DNA of 64,000 nt from Pseudomonas xionganensis (GCF_009763245.1 NZ_WKJZ01000002.1:124001-188000), one strand, 5' to 3'. Shown: positions 29,930-38,980, counted from the first letter of the stretch. The notes: generated from the sequence alone by a model not told the origin. Numbers and translations are program-made.

Positions 29930-30007
29930 GCACGAATCTTGTTTAGTATTTACCCAAGGATTTTCTACACTGTGGTTGAGGCCCCTGCCGAGCTGCGAAT
30001 TTTCTTC

Positions 30008-30034
30008 TAAAGTTTTCGCGGGCAACGCCGACAA
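30008..30034 (+). promoter_or_regulatory. FliA (sigma-28) promoter of flgM
   Basis: TAAAGTTT-N11-GCCGACAA matches the sigma-28 consensus at 15 of 16 positions with exact spacing, 40-66 nt upstream of the flgM start. It would make FlgM part of the FliA regulon, the usual negative feedback. Confidence 0.88.
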
Positions 30035-30073
30035 GCTAGGCAAGCGTCCAAACACTGTTCGAGGTTTTGCATC

Positions 30074-30418
30074 ATGGTCATCGATTTCAACCGGCCCAAC
30101 AACGCCACTACGCCAGCCAATTCGGGGCGTACTGGCAGTGCTCAGCCCGGTGTCCAGAATGAGGCCGTCACGAGCAAACAACCTGCAGCGCCCGCCACTG
30201 CCAGCGAACAGGCAACTACTGCGAGCAAGAGCGGCGAGTCCGTTCAACTGAGCCGCGAAGCCCAGCAGCTGCAGAAGATCAGCGAAAAGCTGCGCGACCA
30301 ACCTACAGTCAACAAAGAGCGCGTGGCTCAGCTCAAGCAAGCCATCGCCGAAGGCAGCTATCAGGTCGACAGCCAACGCGTTGCCAGCAAGCTGCTGAAT
30401 TTCGAATCCCAGCGCTAG
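30074..30418 (+). CDS. flgM: FlgM, anti-sigma-28 factor
   Basis: A 114-residue small, charged, largely disordered protein that binds FliA until hook completion allows its export. The C-terminal part (about 55-114: [49 protein letters not shown]) carries the FlgM pattern, and the N-terminal half is Ala/Thr/Gln-rich. GAGG lies 9 nt before the ATG. It has its own FliA promoter. Confidence 0.95.
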   Translation: MVIDFNRPNNATTPANSGRTGSAQPGVQNEAVTSKQPAAPATASEQATTASKSGESVQLSREAQQLQKISEKLRDQPTVNKERVAQLKQAIAEGSYQVDSQRVASKLLNFESQR

Positions 30419-30452
30419 TCTCAAGGCTGCGCCGGGGTAGTGGACGCCCAAT

Positions 30453-30473
30453 AAAGCATGCCTGCCATGCTTT
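30453..30473 (+). other. hairpin between flgM and flgN
   Basis: A perfect 8-bp inverted repeat AAAGCATG / CATGCTTT with a 5-nt loop lies in the 72-nt gap and ends 17 nt before the flgN start. It is a possible processing, attenuation or stability element, with no T-run. Confidence 0.4.
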
Positions 30474-30490
30474 ACACCCCGGAACCCATC

Positions 30491-30958
30491 ATGCACGACC
30501 AAACCCTGCTGGATCTCTTCACTCAGGATATCGGTACGGCCGAGCAGCTACTTGAGCTGATCGATCGCGAATTCCAATATTTGCAGGATCGTGACCTGCA
30601 ACAGTTGCAGCAACTCCTGAGTGACAAACAGCCCCTACTCAGCCTGCTTGATCAGCATGGCAGCAGTCGCAGCCAGTTACTCAATGCGTTGCAGTTGAGC
30701 GCTGACAGCCAAGGCCTGCAACAGCTGGCGGCACAATCCAGCCTCGGCCCACAGCTGCTGAGCCAGGCTGAACGGCTCAACGAGTTGCTGCAACACTGTC
30801 AGGCGGCCAACCTGCGCAATGGCCGGCTAATCCGCTCCAGCCAAAGCTCGAATCAGAGCATCCTCGGCATTCTGCGCGGCAACGACACGCCAAACCTCTA
30901 TGACAGCCGGGGTAGTGCCGCTAGAATCGCCCAGCAGCGCCCGCTTAGCCAGGCCTGA
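30491..30958 (+). CDS. flgN: FlgN, hook-filament junction chaperone
   Basis: A 155-residue helical cytoplasmic protein with FlgN-family features: an N-terminal LLDLFTQDIGTAEQLLELIDREFQYLQDRDLQQLQQL and abundant Gln/Leu. FlgN binds FlgK and FlgL and delivers them to the export gate. The start at 30491 is preferred to 30458, which sits inside a hairpin without a ribosome binding site. It follows flgM as in P. aeruginosa. Confidence 0.9.
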   Translation: MHDQTLLDLFTQDIGTAEQLLELIDREFQYLQDRDLQQLQQLLSDKQPLLSLLDQHGSSRSQLLNALQLSADSQGLQQLAAQSSLGPQLLSQAERLNELLQHCQAANLRNGRLIRSSQSSNQSILGILRGNDTPNLYDSRGSAARIAQQRPLSQA

Positions 30959-31037
30959 ATCCATAACAAGGTACAGGGACATGCTGTCACATTGACAGTA
31001 TGCTAGTACCCAAGCATTTGTCGGAGATTCATGGACC

Positions 31038-31787
31038 GTGTCCAATCCCTTTAGCCAGGAAGATGGCCCGCAACCCCCCAAGCTGCTCAAGGCACCTGTG
31101 GAAATCGTGGCCAACCTGCGCCTCCTGCAACAGAACCACGACCCCCTGATCATCACCTTCGAAGGCCGCAATCAGCGATTCCAGAGTTATGTGATCGAGG
31201 TGGATCGTGACAAGCAGCGCCTGATCCTTGACGAACTGATCCCGCGCGATGGCGAGCGTTTCCTGCAGAACGGCGAAGCGTTCAAGGTCGAAGCCTTTCA
31301 TGACGGCGTGCGCGTGGCCTGGCAGTGTGATCATGAGGTCCGCATCAGCGAGCATGAAGGCGCGCGCTGCTATATCAGCCCCCTGCCCGACGAAGTGCTC
31401 TACCACCAGCGCCGCAATGCATTCCGCGCGCCACTCAAGCAGGCCGACCTGATCAAGGTCAGCCTGGCCAGCGACAAGCTGCGCGACACCTACAATGGTC
31501 AACTGCTGGATATTTCAGCCACCGGCTGCAAACTGCGCTTTCCTGGCAATATCAGCGAGGCGTTGCAGGCAGGGCAGGTATACGAACGCTTTACCGCCCA
31601 CCTGCCCTTTGGCGCCCTGACCACGCCGATCGAACTGCGCCATGTGCAGTACGAAGACAAACTCGACATTACCTTTGCCGGCGCGCGCTTCTACCGCATG
31701 GCGGGTAATGAGCAGCGCCTGGTGGAACGCTTCGTCTACCAGTTGCAGCGTGAAGCACGACGCTTCGAGAGTGACGGCCTGTTCTAA
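31038..31787 (+). CDS. flgZ: FlgZ/YcgR-type PilZ protein, c-di-GMP flagellar brake
   Basis: A 249-residue two-domain protein: an N-terminal YcgR domain (about 15-115) and a C-terminal PilZ domain (about 120-240) with the c-di-GMP-binding motifs RNAFR (R126-x3-R130) and DISATG (158-163). When c-di-GMP is high these proteins bind the flagellar stator or switch and slow swimming or swarming. The start is GTG at 31038, with GGAG 11 nt upstream. Downstream of flgN as in P. aeruginosa FlgZ. Confidence 0.92.
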   Translation: MSNPFSQEDGPQPPKLLKAPVEIVANLRLLQQNHDPLIITFEGRNQRFQSYVIEVDRDKQRLILDELIPRDGERFLQNGEAFKVEAFHDGVRVAWQCDHEVRISEHEGARCYISPLPDEVLYHQRRNAFRAPLKQADLIKVSLASDKLRDTYNGQLLDISATGCKLRFPGNISEALQAGQVYERFTAHLPFGALTTPIELRHVQYEDKLDITFAGARFYRMAGNEQRLVERFVYQLQREARRFESDGLF

Positions 31788-31788
31788 C

Positions 31789-32400
31789 TCAGATCTGGAT
31801 GCCCAGCGCCTCTAGACGCGCCAGGTCTTCCGGACGATCCACATCCCACAGGGCCTGCAGCTCATGATGGTTCCAGGCCAACTGCTGCAGGCGCTCCCGG
31901 GTCATGGCCAGCACCTGCTCGGTGCCCCAGGGCATATCGCTGAACAGCAGGTTGTCGCTGCGACGCAGCCCCAGCAGTACATAGCCACCGTCCTCGGCAG
32001 GCCCCAGCACCACGGGATGATTGTGCAGCGCCGCGCAGGCGTGCCCCAGATAGGGTCCGTCCAGGGCCGGACAGTCATTACCGATCAGAATCACCCCATC
32101 GCTACTGGCCAAGCCCAGGGCCGCGATACGCCGCATACGCTCGCCCAGATCCCCAGCAGGCTGCTCCATCAGGGTCCAGCCAAGCTGCTCGGCCAGAGCT
32201 TGCAGCTCTGCGCCAGGGGCATCATCCAGCCATAGAAAGCGCTCGCAGAAATCTGCCGCAGGCAAGGCCAGGGCCCGCTCCAGCAGGAGCTGCTGCAGGC
32301 TGCAGGCGCCCTCCTCGCCCAAGGCCGGGATCAGACGTGTCTTGACCTTGCCCGGTACTGGCGCGCGGGCCAGCATATGCAGGGAAAACGACAGACTCAT
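31789..32400 (-). CDS. TIGR04282-type glycosyltransferase
   Basis: A 203-residue small GT-A-fold enzyme of the rSAM/selenodomain-associated transferase 1 family (LHMLARAPVPGKVKTRLIPALGEEGA; GVILIGNDCPALDG; LGPAEDGGYVLLGL). Its start at 32400 (MSLSFSLHML) lies 2 nt from the next gene's end; the ORF running to 32913 overlaps that gene and is an artefact. It is convergent with flgZ, with stop codons nearly touching. Its partner (next gene) is the second transferase of the same pair. Substrate unknown. Confidence 0.82.
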   Translation of the reverse strand: MSLSFSLHMLARAPVPGKVKTRLIPALGEEGACSLQQLLLERALALPAADFCERFLWLDDAPGAELQALAEQLGWTLMEQPAGDLGERMRRIAALGLASSDGVILIGNDCPALDGPYLGHACAALHNHPVVLGPAEDGGYVLLGLRRSDNLLFSDMPWGTEQVLAMTRERLQQLAWNHHELQALWDVDRPEDLARLEALGIQI

Positions 32401-32402
32401 CC

Positions 32403-33089
32403 TCAAGCTCCTCGCTGATAACGCCGGGCCAACTTCTCCGGACTGGTCCCGCAATAGTAGGCCAAGCGCAGGCACCACATCAGCCAGACCGTGCGCCAGA
32501 CCCCGTTTTGCTGCCAACGCCGACTGGAGGTCTGCAAGACCGCACGCAGACAATACGGTCGCTGCCGGCGTTTGAGGCGCTGGCACAACTCGATATCTTC
32601 CATCAACGGGATGTCGGCATAGCCACCCAACGCCTCGAACTGACGCCGATCGACAAAGAGACCCTGGTCGCCACTGGCAATACCGGTGATACGCGAACGC
32701 AGGCTGATCATACGACCGATCACCCCCAGCGCCAGCCCACCACCACTGAGCCGCACATCGAAACGCCCCCACAGGGGACGCTGGCGTAGTGCAGCCTGCA
32801 AGGCTTTGAGCGCCTGCGGGCCAACCCGGGTATCGGCATGGACAAACCACAGGTAATCGCCCTGGGCTGCTGCCGCACCCAGATTCATTTGCCTGGCCCG
32901 ACCCGGCGCACAATGCAGCACTCTATCAACCCGGCCCTCGGCCAGGGCACAGGTGCCATCCTGACTGCCGCCGTCCACCAGCAACAGTTCGGCGCCAGCG
33001 CCTCGCAGCTCAGCCAGATCGGCCAACAGCAACGGCAATGCCTGGGCCTCATTGCGCGCCGGGATCACAATGCTCAGCGAAGGCGTCAC
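32403..33089 (-). CDS. TIGR04283-type GT2 glycosyltransferase
   Basis: A 228-residue GT2 enzyme of the rSAM/selenodomain-associated transferase 2 family. It has LSIVIPARNEAQALPLLLADLAEL, LLVDGGSQDGT, the substrate-binding WFVHADTRV and the LMEDIELCQRLKR motif. ATGA overlap with the MFS gene upstream. No ArsS-type radical SAM gene, the family's usual partner, is seen here. Substrate unknown. Confidence 0.82.
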   Translation of the reverse strand: MTPSLSIVIPARNEAQALPLLLADLAELRGAGAELLLVDGGSQDGTCALAEGRVDRVLHCAPGRARQMNLGAAAAQGDYLWFVHADTRVGPQALKALQAALRQRPLWGRFDVRLSGGGLALGVIGRMISLRSRITGIASGDQGLFVDRRQFEALGGYADIPLMEDIELCQRLKRRQRPYCLRAVLQTSSRRWQQNGVWRTVWLMWCLRLAYYCGTSPEKLARRYQRGA

Positions 33090-34390
33090 CGTGCCTGCGC
33101 CTGCTCGGTCTGATCCGCCTGCACGGCATCGCCGTCCTGCATCTGCTCCTGCACCAGCTGCTCATCCACCCGCGGGTCGAGGGCCGCTGCCAGAGGCGAG
33201 CTGGCCGTGCTATCCGGCATGGGAATGTGATGCAGCGGCGCATCCTCGACCTGATGCAGGTGAGTGACCCGCTCCGGCCGCACACGCCAGACCAGGATCA
33301 AGGCGCAGACACTGACAAAGGCATAGAGCATATTGGCACCGACAAAACGCATCAGCACCCCGGCCAGCAGCGGCCCGATACTGGCGCCGACGCCAAAGGT
33401 GACCAGCAGCATGGCCGTCAGGGATACCCGCCGCTCGGCCTCCACATGGTCGTTGGCCAAGGCCACGGCCAGCGGATACAGGCTGAACTGCAGGGCACAG
33501 ACAGCAAAACCGACGGCGAACAGCAGGGGCAACAGTGGCTGTGGCAACAGCGCCAGGGGCAAGGCGGCCAGCGCCAGCACCGCACTGCAACTGCGGATCA
33601 GCACGGTGCGATCACGCCGGTCCGACAACCACCCCAGAGGCCACTGCACCAGCAGCCCCGCCAGGATGCAGCTACCCATAAACAGACCGATCTGCTCGGT
33701 GGACAGGCCAATGCGCGTGCCATAGAGCGGTGCCAGGCCATAGAAGGCACCGATCAGCAAGCCGGCCACGGCAATGGTGGTCAACGACAGCGGCACCCGC
33801 CCCAGGAAGAAGCGTATATCCAGCGGTGCCGGATGCAGCGGCGCAGGGTGCAGCTTGCGGGTCAGGGCCACCGGCACCAGGCACAGGGCAAAGCACAGCG
33901 CCACCCCCATCAGCAGCTCCACGCCCAGACCGGGATGCACCACCAGCACCAGCTGCCCCAGGATCAGTCCCAGATAGGAAGCGCCCATGTAGCCGGCAAA
34001 CACCTGCCCTCGCTGACTGCCTTCGGCCTGCTCATTCAGCCAGCTCTCGATCACCATGTACTGACACATCATGCACAGACCCACCAGCATGCGCAGCAGC
34101 AACCAGGCCGGCAACCAGTCCGTCAGCCCATGCACCAACACAGCCGCCGTCACCACCCCGGCGCAGGCCACATAGGCGCGGATATGCCCAACCCGGGCGA
34201 TCAGCCTGTGCCCCAGCTTGCCGCCCAGCACCAGGCCCAGGTAGTTGGCCGTCATCAGCGCACCGACCCACAGGCCATCGGCGCTCTCCGACAGGCGCAG
34301 GCCGAGATAGGTGCTGAGCAGACCCGAACCGAGCAGCATCAGCAGAGTGGCGAAATACAGCGAACTGAAGGATTTGAGAATCAGGCTCAT
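33086..34390 (-). CDS. MFS transporter with acidic C-terminal tail
   Basis: A 434-residue major facilitator of the YcaD/YfcJ type with about 12 predicted membrane segments (residues about 10-375). An unusual polar tail (about 376-434) is rich in Asp, Glu and Gln. It is translationally coupled by ATGA to the GT2 gene, so the three genes (MFS, GT2, GT) form one operon. Substrate unknown. Confidence 0.78.
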   Translation of the reverse strand: MSLILKSFSSLYFATLLMLLGSGLLSTYLGLRLSESADGLWVGALMTANYLGLVLGGKLGHRLIARVGHIRAYVACAGVVTAAVLVHGLTDWLPAWLLLRMLVGLCMMCQYMVIESWLNEQAEGSQRGQVFAGYMGASYLGLILGQLVLVVHPGLGVELLMGVALCFALCLVPVALTRKLHPAPLHPAPLDIRFFLGRVPLSLTTIAVAGLLIGAFYGLAPLYGTRIGLSTEQIGLFMGSCILAGLLVQWPLGWLSDRRDRTVLIRSCSAVLALAALPLALLPQPLLPLLFAVGFAVCALQFSLYPLAVALANDHVEAERRVSLTAMLLVTFGVGASIGPLLAGVLMRFVGANMLYAFVSVCALILVWRVRPERVTHLHQVEDAPLHHIPMPDSTASSPLAAALDPRVDEQLVQEQMQDGDAVQADQTEQAQAR

Positions 34391-34464
34391 GGGGCGGCGC
34401 CGGGCTCCTTGTTGGGCCGCCGGCGCATAAACCGACGGGAATAACTCAGATCACCAGGATCTGC

Positions 34465-35808
34465 TCAGGCCTGGGCAGCCAGAACACGGCGTTCCCAGGG
34501 GGTAATCTCATCGAAGAAGCTGGTCAGCTCCAGCGTCTTGGTAGCGATATAGCCTTCGATAAACTCGGCGCCGAACAGTTCACGGGCCAGGTGACTACGC
34601 TCCAGGCGCTCGATGGCTGCATGCATGGTACAGGGTAGCCGCAAATGCTCGGGCACTTCGAACTCGCCCTGGATCGACGGGCTGGGCGCAAGCTGCTGCT
34701 CGATACCATAGAGCCCGGCGGCCAGACTGGCGGCCAGGGCCAGGTAAGGGTTGGCATCAGCACCGGGCAGACGGTTCTCCACCCGCCGTGCAGCCGGCGA
34801 GCTGGCCGGAATGCGCAGGCCGGCAGCGCGATTGTCCTCGGACCAGCAGGCGTTGTTGGGCGACGCATAGGGATGACAGAGGCGCTGATAGGAATTCACA
34901 TGGGGCGCGAACAGCAAGGTGAAATCCGCCAGCGCCGCCTGCTGACCGCCGATAAAGTGAGAGAACGCCGGGGTCGGCTGGCCATCCTCGGCGGTGAAGA
35001 TATTGCGCCCACTGCCCTGCTCCACCACGCTCTGGTGAATATGCATGGAACTGCCCGGGGTGTGCGCCAGGGGTTTGGCCATGCACACCACATTGAGGCC
35101 ATGCTTGAGACCCACCTCCTTGAGCAGGTGCTTGAACAGCAGGGTCTGATCGGCCAGCAACAAGGCATCACCATGCAGCAGGTTGATCTCGAACTGGCTG
35201 ACGCCCATCTCATGCATAAAGGTGTCACGCGGCAGCCCCAGCGCTTCCATGCAGCGATAGACCTCGCTGAAGAAGGGCCGCAGACCATTGTTGGAGCTGA
35301 CGCTGAAGGCCGAGCCGCCATCCTCGCGCCGCCCATCCAGCCCCAGCGGCGGCTGGAACGGCTGCAACGGGTCGGGGTTGGCGGCAAAGACAAAGAACTC
35401 CAGCTCGGTGGCCACCACCGGTTGCCAGCCATGCTCGGCGTAACGAGCCAGCACTTTTTTCAGCAGCCCACGGGTGGACAAACCCGAACTGCGCCCATCC
35501 AGCTCATCGGCATCACAGATGGCCAGGGCCCGCGGCGTATCACTCCAAGGCAGGCGATGTACCTGGCCCGGCGCAGCATTCAACGCCAGGTCACCATCGT
35601 CACTGCCATAGAAACGCGCCGCCGGGTAACCGCCCATGATGCATTGCAGCAATACACCTCGGGCCAACTGCAGGCGCCTCCCCTCAAGAAAGCCCTCGGC
35701 CGTCATCACCTTGCCCCGCGGCACCCCATTGAGATCCGGGGTCACACACTCAATCTCATCAACACCGCGCAGCAACTCAATCAGGTTCGCGCGTCCAAGG
35801 CTACTCAT
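34465..35808 (-). CDS. glutamine-synthetase-like gamma-glutamyl-polyamine ligase
   Basis: A 447-residue protein of the glutamine synthetase family, closest in plan to gamma-glutamylputrescine synthetase (PuuA/SpuI). The catalytic domain shows ATELEFFVF, GVSQFEINLLHGDALLLADQ, HTPGSSMHIHQS, and NRLPGADANPYLALAASLAAGLYGIE region. Such enzymes condense glutamate with putrescine or another amine using ATP to start polyamine catabolism. It has AAGGA 9 nt before the ATG. No other puu/spu gene is nearby, so the substrate is inferred. Confidence 0.82.
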   Translation of the reverse strand: MSSLGRANLIELLRGVDEIECVTPDLNGVPRGKVMTAEGFLEGRRLQLARGVLLQCIMGGYPAARFYGSDDGDLALNAAPGQVHRLPWSDTPRALAICDADELDGRSSGLSTRGLLKKVLARYAEHGWQPVVATELEFFVFAANPDPLQPFQPPLGLDGRREDGGSAFSVSSNNGLRPFFSEVYRCMEALGLPRDTFMHEMGVSQFEINLLHGDALLLADQTLLFKHLLKEVGLKHGLNVVCMAKPLAHTPGSSMHIHQSVVEQGSGRNIFTAEDGQPTPAFSHFIGGQQAALADFTLLFAPHVNSYQRLCHPYASPNNACWSEDNRAAGLRIPASSPAARRVENRLPGADANPYLALAASLAAGLYGIEQQLAPSPSIQGEFEVPEHLRLPCTMHAAIERLERSHLARELFGAEFIEGYIATKTLELTSFFDEITPWERRVLAAQA

Positions 35809-36145
35809 CTGCTGTTGTCCTTATCTATGCATAGCCGCCAGTCCGGCCCAGGCGAACAAAATACGCAGCGCATGTTCGAAATTTCAAGCACGAGGCGCTA
35901 TTCCGAGTCGTTGGCCAATGTTCACCGGCATAAGCATCAATCAATTAGATATTAAAAACCGGGCAATACTCGCTATAAGAGCGCCTAAAGTCTGACCTAA
36001 AAATATTCCAAGTAATTGATTTTTAATAAATAAATACAACTATCAAGGCCATCGATTATTACCATGCCCAGACTGCACTTCTTGATCAAATTTTCGTAAG
36101 TATCATGGGCCCCGTACTCACTTACCGCCCCTACGGAGCCTGAAG
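35809..36145. other. AT-rich intergenic region between the PuuA-like gene and the repeat-protein gene
   Basis: This 337-nt stretch separates two divergent genes. It is clearly more AT-rich than the surroundings, especially 35935-36060, and should hold both promoters. I see no convincing -35/-10 pair. A GTTCGAAATTTCAAGC near-palindrome near 35875 may be an operator for the PuuA-like gene. GGAG lies ahead of the repeat gene's ATG. No gene is apparent. Confidence 0.5.
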
Positions 36146-36661
36146 ATGAAAAAGCAAATCCTCTCTGCCCTGCTACTCACCAGCCTGTCCGCAGGCGCTT
36201 TTGCCCTACCACCAAGCCTGCCTCAACCCCTGCTGGGCGAAAGCCGCGACAGCAGCCTGCAGACGTTGGAAAACCTCGGTCTCAAGACCCTGGCCGAGGG
36301 CGGTGCCGAGCGCCTGCAGCAGCGCTTGAAAATCGCCGAAGACGGCGCTGATCGTGTAGGCCGCAACCGTATCGCCGAAGGGGGTGCCGAACGCCTGCAG
36401 CAACGCCTGAAGGTCGCCGAAGACGGCGCTGATCGTGCAGGTCGCAACCGTATCGCTGAAGGGGGTGCCGAGCGCCTGCAGCAACGCCTGAAAATCGTCG
36501 AAGACGGCGCTGATCGTGTAGGTCGCAACCGCATCACCGAAGGGGGTGCCGAGCGCCTGCAGCAACGCCTGAAAGTCGCCGAAGACGGCGCTGATCGTGT
36601 AGGTCGCAACCGTATTGCCGAAGGTGGCGCCGAGCGAACCCTGAGCAAACGCAGCGTCTAA
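36146..36661 (+). CDS. secreted 27-residue tandem-repeat protein, function unknown
   Basis: A 171-residue protein with a clear Sec signal peptide (MKKQILSALLLTSLSAGAFA, cleavage after residue 20) and 29 residues of linker (about 21-49). It then has four full 27-residue repeats (residues 50-157) of the form AEGGAERLQQRLK-x-AEDGADR-x-GRNRI, plus a partial fifth (158-171). It is highly charged (Arg/Glu/Asp), has no Cys and no further membrane segment. GGAG precedes the ATG. I recognise similarity only to small repetitive proteins of pseudomonads, sometimes loosely labelled phage infection proteins; I cannot assign a function. The repeat units are nearly identical at DNA level, so recent tandem expansion is likely. 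Confidence 0.85.
   Translation: MKKQILSALLLTSLSAGAFALPPSLPQPLLGESRDSSLQTLENLGLKTLAEGGAERLQQRLKIAEDGADRVGRNRIAEGGAERLQQRLKVAEDGADRAGRNRIAEGGAERLQQRLKIVEDGADRVGRNRITEGGAERLQQRLKVAEDGADRVGRNRIAEGGAERTLSKRSV
36293..36658 (+). repeat. 81-bp tandem repeat array
   Basis: Four in-frame 81-bp units start at 36293, 36374, 36455 and 36536, followed by a truncated unit from 36617. Only a few residues vary (I/V before AED, V/A after DR, A/T at the first position, IVE in unit 3). The strict 27-codon period keeps the reading frame. Confidence 0.93.
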
Positions 36662-36679
36662 AGCATAGCCCCAGCCTTT

Positions 36680-36703
36680 CCAGGCGCCGAAACCGGCGCC
36701 TGG
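36680..36703 (+). terminator. GC-rich hairpin after the repeat-protein gene
   Basis: A perfect 10-bp stem CCAGGCGCCG / CGGCGCCTGG with an AAAC tetraloop begins 19 nt past the stop codon. No T-run follows. It probably acts as a terminator or mRNA-stabilising end. The rest of the gap up to 36907 shows no further recognisable element. Confidence 0.5.
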
Positions 36704-36907
36704 CTATTGCCTTCCTGGCACAGCCCATACATGGCGGCGTTGTGCTAAAGTCGCCGGCTATTTTTCTGGCCGGGCAGACAGGTCTGGCCGAAAGCCCCAT
36801 CAACACCCCCGCAACCGTCCTGGCGCAGCCATCAGCCACATGCATAGCCGCAACGACAGGCTCGCCCAGAGATCACCGGTTCAGCTACCTGCTCCGAGAC
36901 GCCCGCC

Positions 36908-38128
36908 ATGTCCGCTGCTCAACACCCTCTCCTGCACGTCTTTACCCGCACCAGCCTGGTACTGCAAATCCTCGTCGGCCTGATCGCCGGCATCACCCTG
37001 GCCCTGTTCATGCCGCAAAGCGCAGGCAGCGTCGGTCTGCTTGGCGATGTCTTCGTCTCTGCCCTCAAGGCCGTGGCGCCGGTGCTGGTCTTTGTGCTGG
37101 TGGCCGCCTCCATCGCCAACCATCAGCAGGGCCAACAGAGCCATATCCGCCCGATCCTGCTGCTGTACCTGATCGGCACTTTCAGCGCCGCAATGATCGC
37201 CGTGGCGGCCAGCTTTGCCTTCCCCTCCAGCCTGACCCTGGCCAGCACCGACGCCGCCCTGACGCCTCCAGGCGGCATCGCCGAGGTGCTCAAGACCTTG
37301 CTGTTCAAGGCCGTGGACAACCCGGTCAACGCCCTGCTCACGGGCAACTTTATCGGCATTCTAGCCTGGGCCATCGGTCTGGGCTTTGCCCTGCGCCAGG
37401 CCAATGCCGCCAGCAAGCAGCTGCTCAGTGACCTGGCCGCAGCCGTGACCCATATCGTCAAGCTGGTGATCCATCTGGCGCCGCTGGGCATCTTCGGTCT
37501 GGTGGCCGCAACCCTGGCCGAGTCCGGCATGGGCGCGCTGCTCGACTATCTGCACCTGCTGCTCGTTCTGGTGGGGTGCATGCTGTTCGTTGCCCTGGTG
37601 ATCAACCCGCTGCTGGTGGCCTGGAAGATCCGTCGCAACCCCTACCCGCTGGTCTTTACCTGCCTGCGTGAAAGCGGCTTGACCGCCTTCTTCACCCGCA
37701 GTTCGGCGGCCAATATCCCGGTCAACCTGCAACTGTGCCAGCGCCTGGGCCTGCACGAGGAAACCTACTCGGTGTCCATTCCCCTGGGCGCCACCATCAA
37801 TATGGCCGGCGCCGCCATCACCATCAGCGTGCTGACCCTGGCCGCGGTGCATACCCTGGGTATCGCGGTGGATCTGCCCACCGCCCTGCTGCTCAGCCTG
37901 CTGGCGGCGGTCAGCGCCTGTGGCGCTTCGGGCGTGGCTGGCGGTTCGCTGTTGCTGATCCCCCTGGCCTGCAGCCTGTTCGGCATTCCCAATGAGGTGG
38001 CCATGCAGGTGGTAGCCGTGGGCTTTATCATCGGCATCGTCCAGGACTCGGCGGAAACCGCGCTGAACTCCTCCACCGATGCCCTGTTTACCGCTGCGGC
38101 CTGTATGGGCGAAGAGCAGCGCCGCTAA
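36908..38128 (+). CDS. sstT: SstT, sodium:serine/threonine symporter
   Basis: A 406-residue member of the dicarboxylate/amino-acid:cation (DAACS) symporter family, matching SstT in length and motifs: [22 protein letters not shown] at the N-terminus, [19 protein letters not shown], the hairpin [15 protein letters not shown], and [50 protein letters not shown] region near the C-terminus. It takes up L-serine and L-threonine with sodium. Transcribed alone, with a strong terminator downstream. Confidence 0.93.
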   Translation: MSAAQHPLLHVFTRTSLVLQILVGLIAGITLALFMPQSAGSVGLLGDVFVSALKAVAPVLVFVLVAASIANHQQGQQSHIRPILLLYLIGTFSAAMIAVAASFAFPSSLTLASTDAALTPPGGIAEVLKTLLFKAVDNPVNALLTGNFIGILAWAIGLGFALRQANAASKQLLSDLAAAVTHIVKLVIHLAPLGIFGLVAATLAESGMGALLDYLHLLLVLVGCMLFVALVINPLLVAWKIRRNPYPLVFTCLRESGLTAFFTRSSAANIPVNLQLCQRLGLHEETYSVSIPLGATINMAGAAITISVLTLAAVHTLGIAVDLPTALLLSLLAAVSACGASGVAGGSLLLIPLACSLFGIPNEVAMQVVAVGFIIGIVQDSAETALNSSTDALFTAAACMGEEQRR

Positions 38129-38143
38129 ACACCCGCGCAAACA

Positions 38144-38174
38144 AAAAAGGCTTACGCAGTGCGTAAGCCTTTTT
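38144..38174 (+). terminator. intrinsic terminator after sstT
   Basis: A perfect stem AAGGCTTACGC / GCGTAAGCCTT with a 3-nt loop and flanking A-run and T-run, 15 nt past the sstT stop. It is bidirectional and also ends the tRNA-Arg transcript on the minus strand. Confidence 0.9.
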
Positions 38175-38185
38175 GTTTTCTTAAG

Positions 38186-38260
38186 TGGCGTCCCCTGCTG
38201 GAATCGAACCAGCATCTAGCCCTTAGGAGGGGCTTATTCTATCCGTTGAACTAAGGGGAC
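38186..38260 (-). tRNA. tRNA-Arg (CCT anticodon)
   Basis: A 75-nt cloverleaf with acceptor stem GTCCCCT / AGGGGAC, a discriminator G and an encoded CCA. Anticodon stem AGCCC / GGGCT holds the loop CTCCTAA, with anticodon CCT reading AGG (Arg). The T arm has GGTTCGATTCC. The gene is intact, and no integrase or attachment-site duplication is seen beside it. Confidence 0.93.
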
Positions 38261-38374
38261 AGGGCCGGCGGGCTTAGCCCGCGGCCGGGCGGCATCTTAG
38301 CGGGCCTGAATGGGTTTGTCATGCCACTGCCACCTTGGCTTGGCCATACTGGAGCAAAACCAGCGGAGACCGCC

Positions 38375-38854
38375 ATGCACCCGGCCAACCCTTCACACCT
38401 GCCCGACTCGCCCTTTGCCGACTACAGCCTGCGCGCCGCCAGCGTCACCGACGCCCAGGCCCTGGCCGTCCTGCTGCAACAGCTGGCCCCGGAAGAACCC
38501 AGGGCCGATGCCAGGTTGCTGGCCCTGCGCCTGGGCGAGCTGCCCAGCCACTGCCTGGTGCTGGTGGCCGAACGCGGCGGCCAGCTACTGGGCACCTGCA
38601 GCCTGCACCGTATTGATCACCTGGCACACAACTTCGCCCGCTCGGCGATTCTCGAAGATGTGGTGGTGCACAGCGACGCCCGCGGCCTGGGCATCGGCCA
38701 GGCGCTGCTGCGCAGCGCCGTGGACAAGGCCAGGGCCTGGGGTTGCTACAAGCTGGCGCTGTCCAGCAACCAGAGCCGCGAGGCGGCGCACCGCTTTTAT
38801 GAAAAGCAGGGCTTTAAGCCTCACGGCGTCAGCCTGGCGCTGACCCTGGCCTAA
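38375..38854 (+). CDS. GNAT-family N-acetyltransferase
   Basis: A 159-residue Gcn5-related acetyltransferase. The acetyl-CoA-binding motif A is VVVHSDARGLGIGQALLRSAVDKA, followed by KLALSSNQSREAAHRFYEKQGF, typical of the family's C-terminal half. The ATG at 38375 has GGAG 6 nt upstream; the ORF from 38321 is longer without a ribosome binding site. Acceptor substrate unknown. It stands alone, followed by a repeat element. Confidence 0.83.
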   Translation: MHPANPSHLPDSPFADYSLRAASVTDAQALAVLLQQLAPEEPRADARLLALRLGELPSHCLVLVAERGGQLLGTCSLHRIDHLAHNFARSAILEDVVVHSDARGLGIGQALLRSAVDKARAWGCYKLALSSNQSREAAHRFYEKQGFKPHGVSLALTLA

Positions 38855-38879
38855 ACCGCTGATGGAAAACGCTTCGCGG

Positions 38880-38976
38880 TTTTCCACCCTACTCCGAGCT
38901 GGCCGGGGTGGATTAACGGCGCGTTATCCACCCTACGCGAGGCCTGCCGTAGGGTGGACAACGCCTTATCCATCCA
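38880..38976. repeat. GTAGGGTGG palindromic repeat, copy 1
   Basis: TCCACCCTAC (38927-38936) and GTAGGGTGGA (38949-38958) form an inverted pair, preceded by another CCACCCTAC at 38884 and followed by TTATCCATCCAC. It fills the gap between the convergent GNAT and NSS genes. Confidence 0.75.
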
Positions 38977-38980
38977 CAAT

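Noticed and set aside
36206..36648. Two minus-strand ORFs over the 81-bp repeat array
   Set aside because: They stay open only because the repeat period is a multiple of three; there is no start signal or signal peptide, unlike the plus-strand frame.
36293..36658. Periodic 81-bp repeats considered as a CRISPR-like array
   Set aside because: No unique spacers; the units are contiguous, in frame and coding.
38186..38260. tRNA-Arg as an integration site of a mobile island
   Set aside because: The gene is intact, and no integrase, direct repeat or change in gene content is seen next to it.
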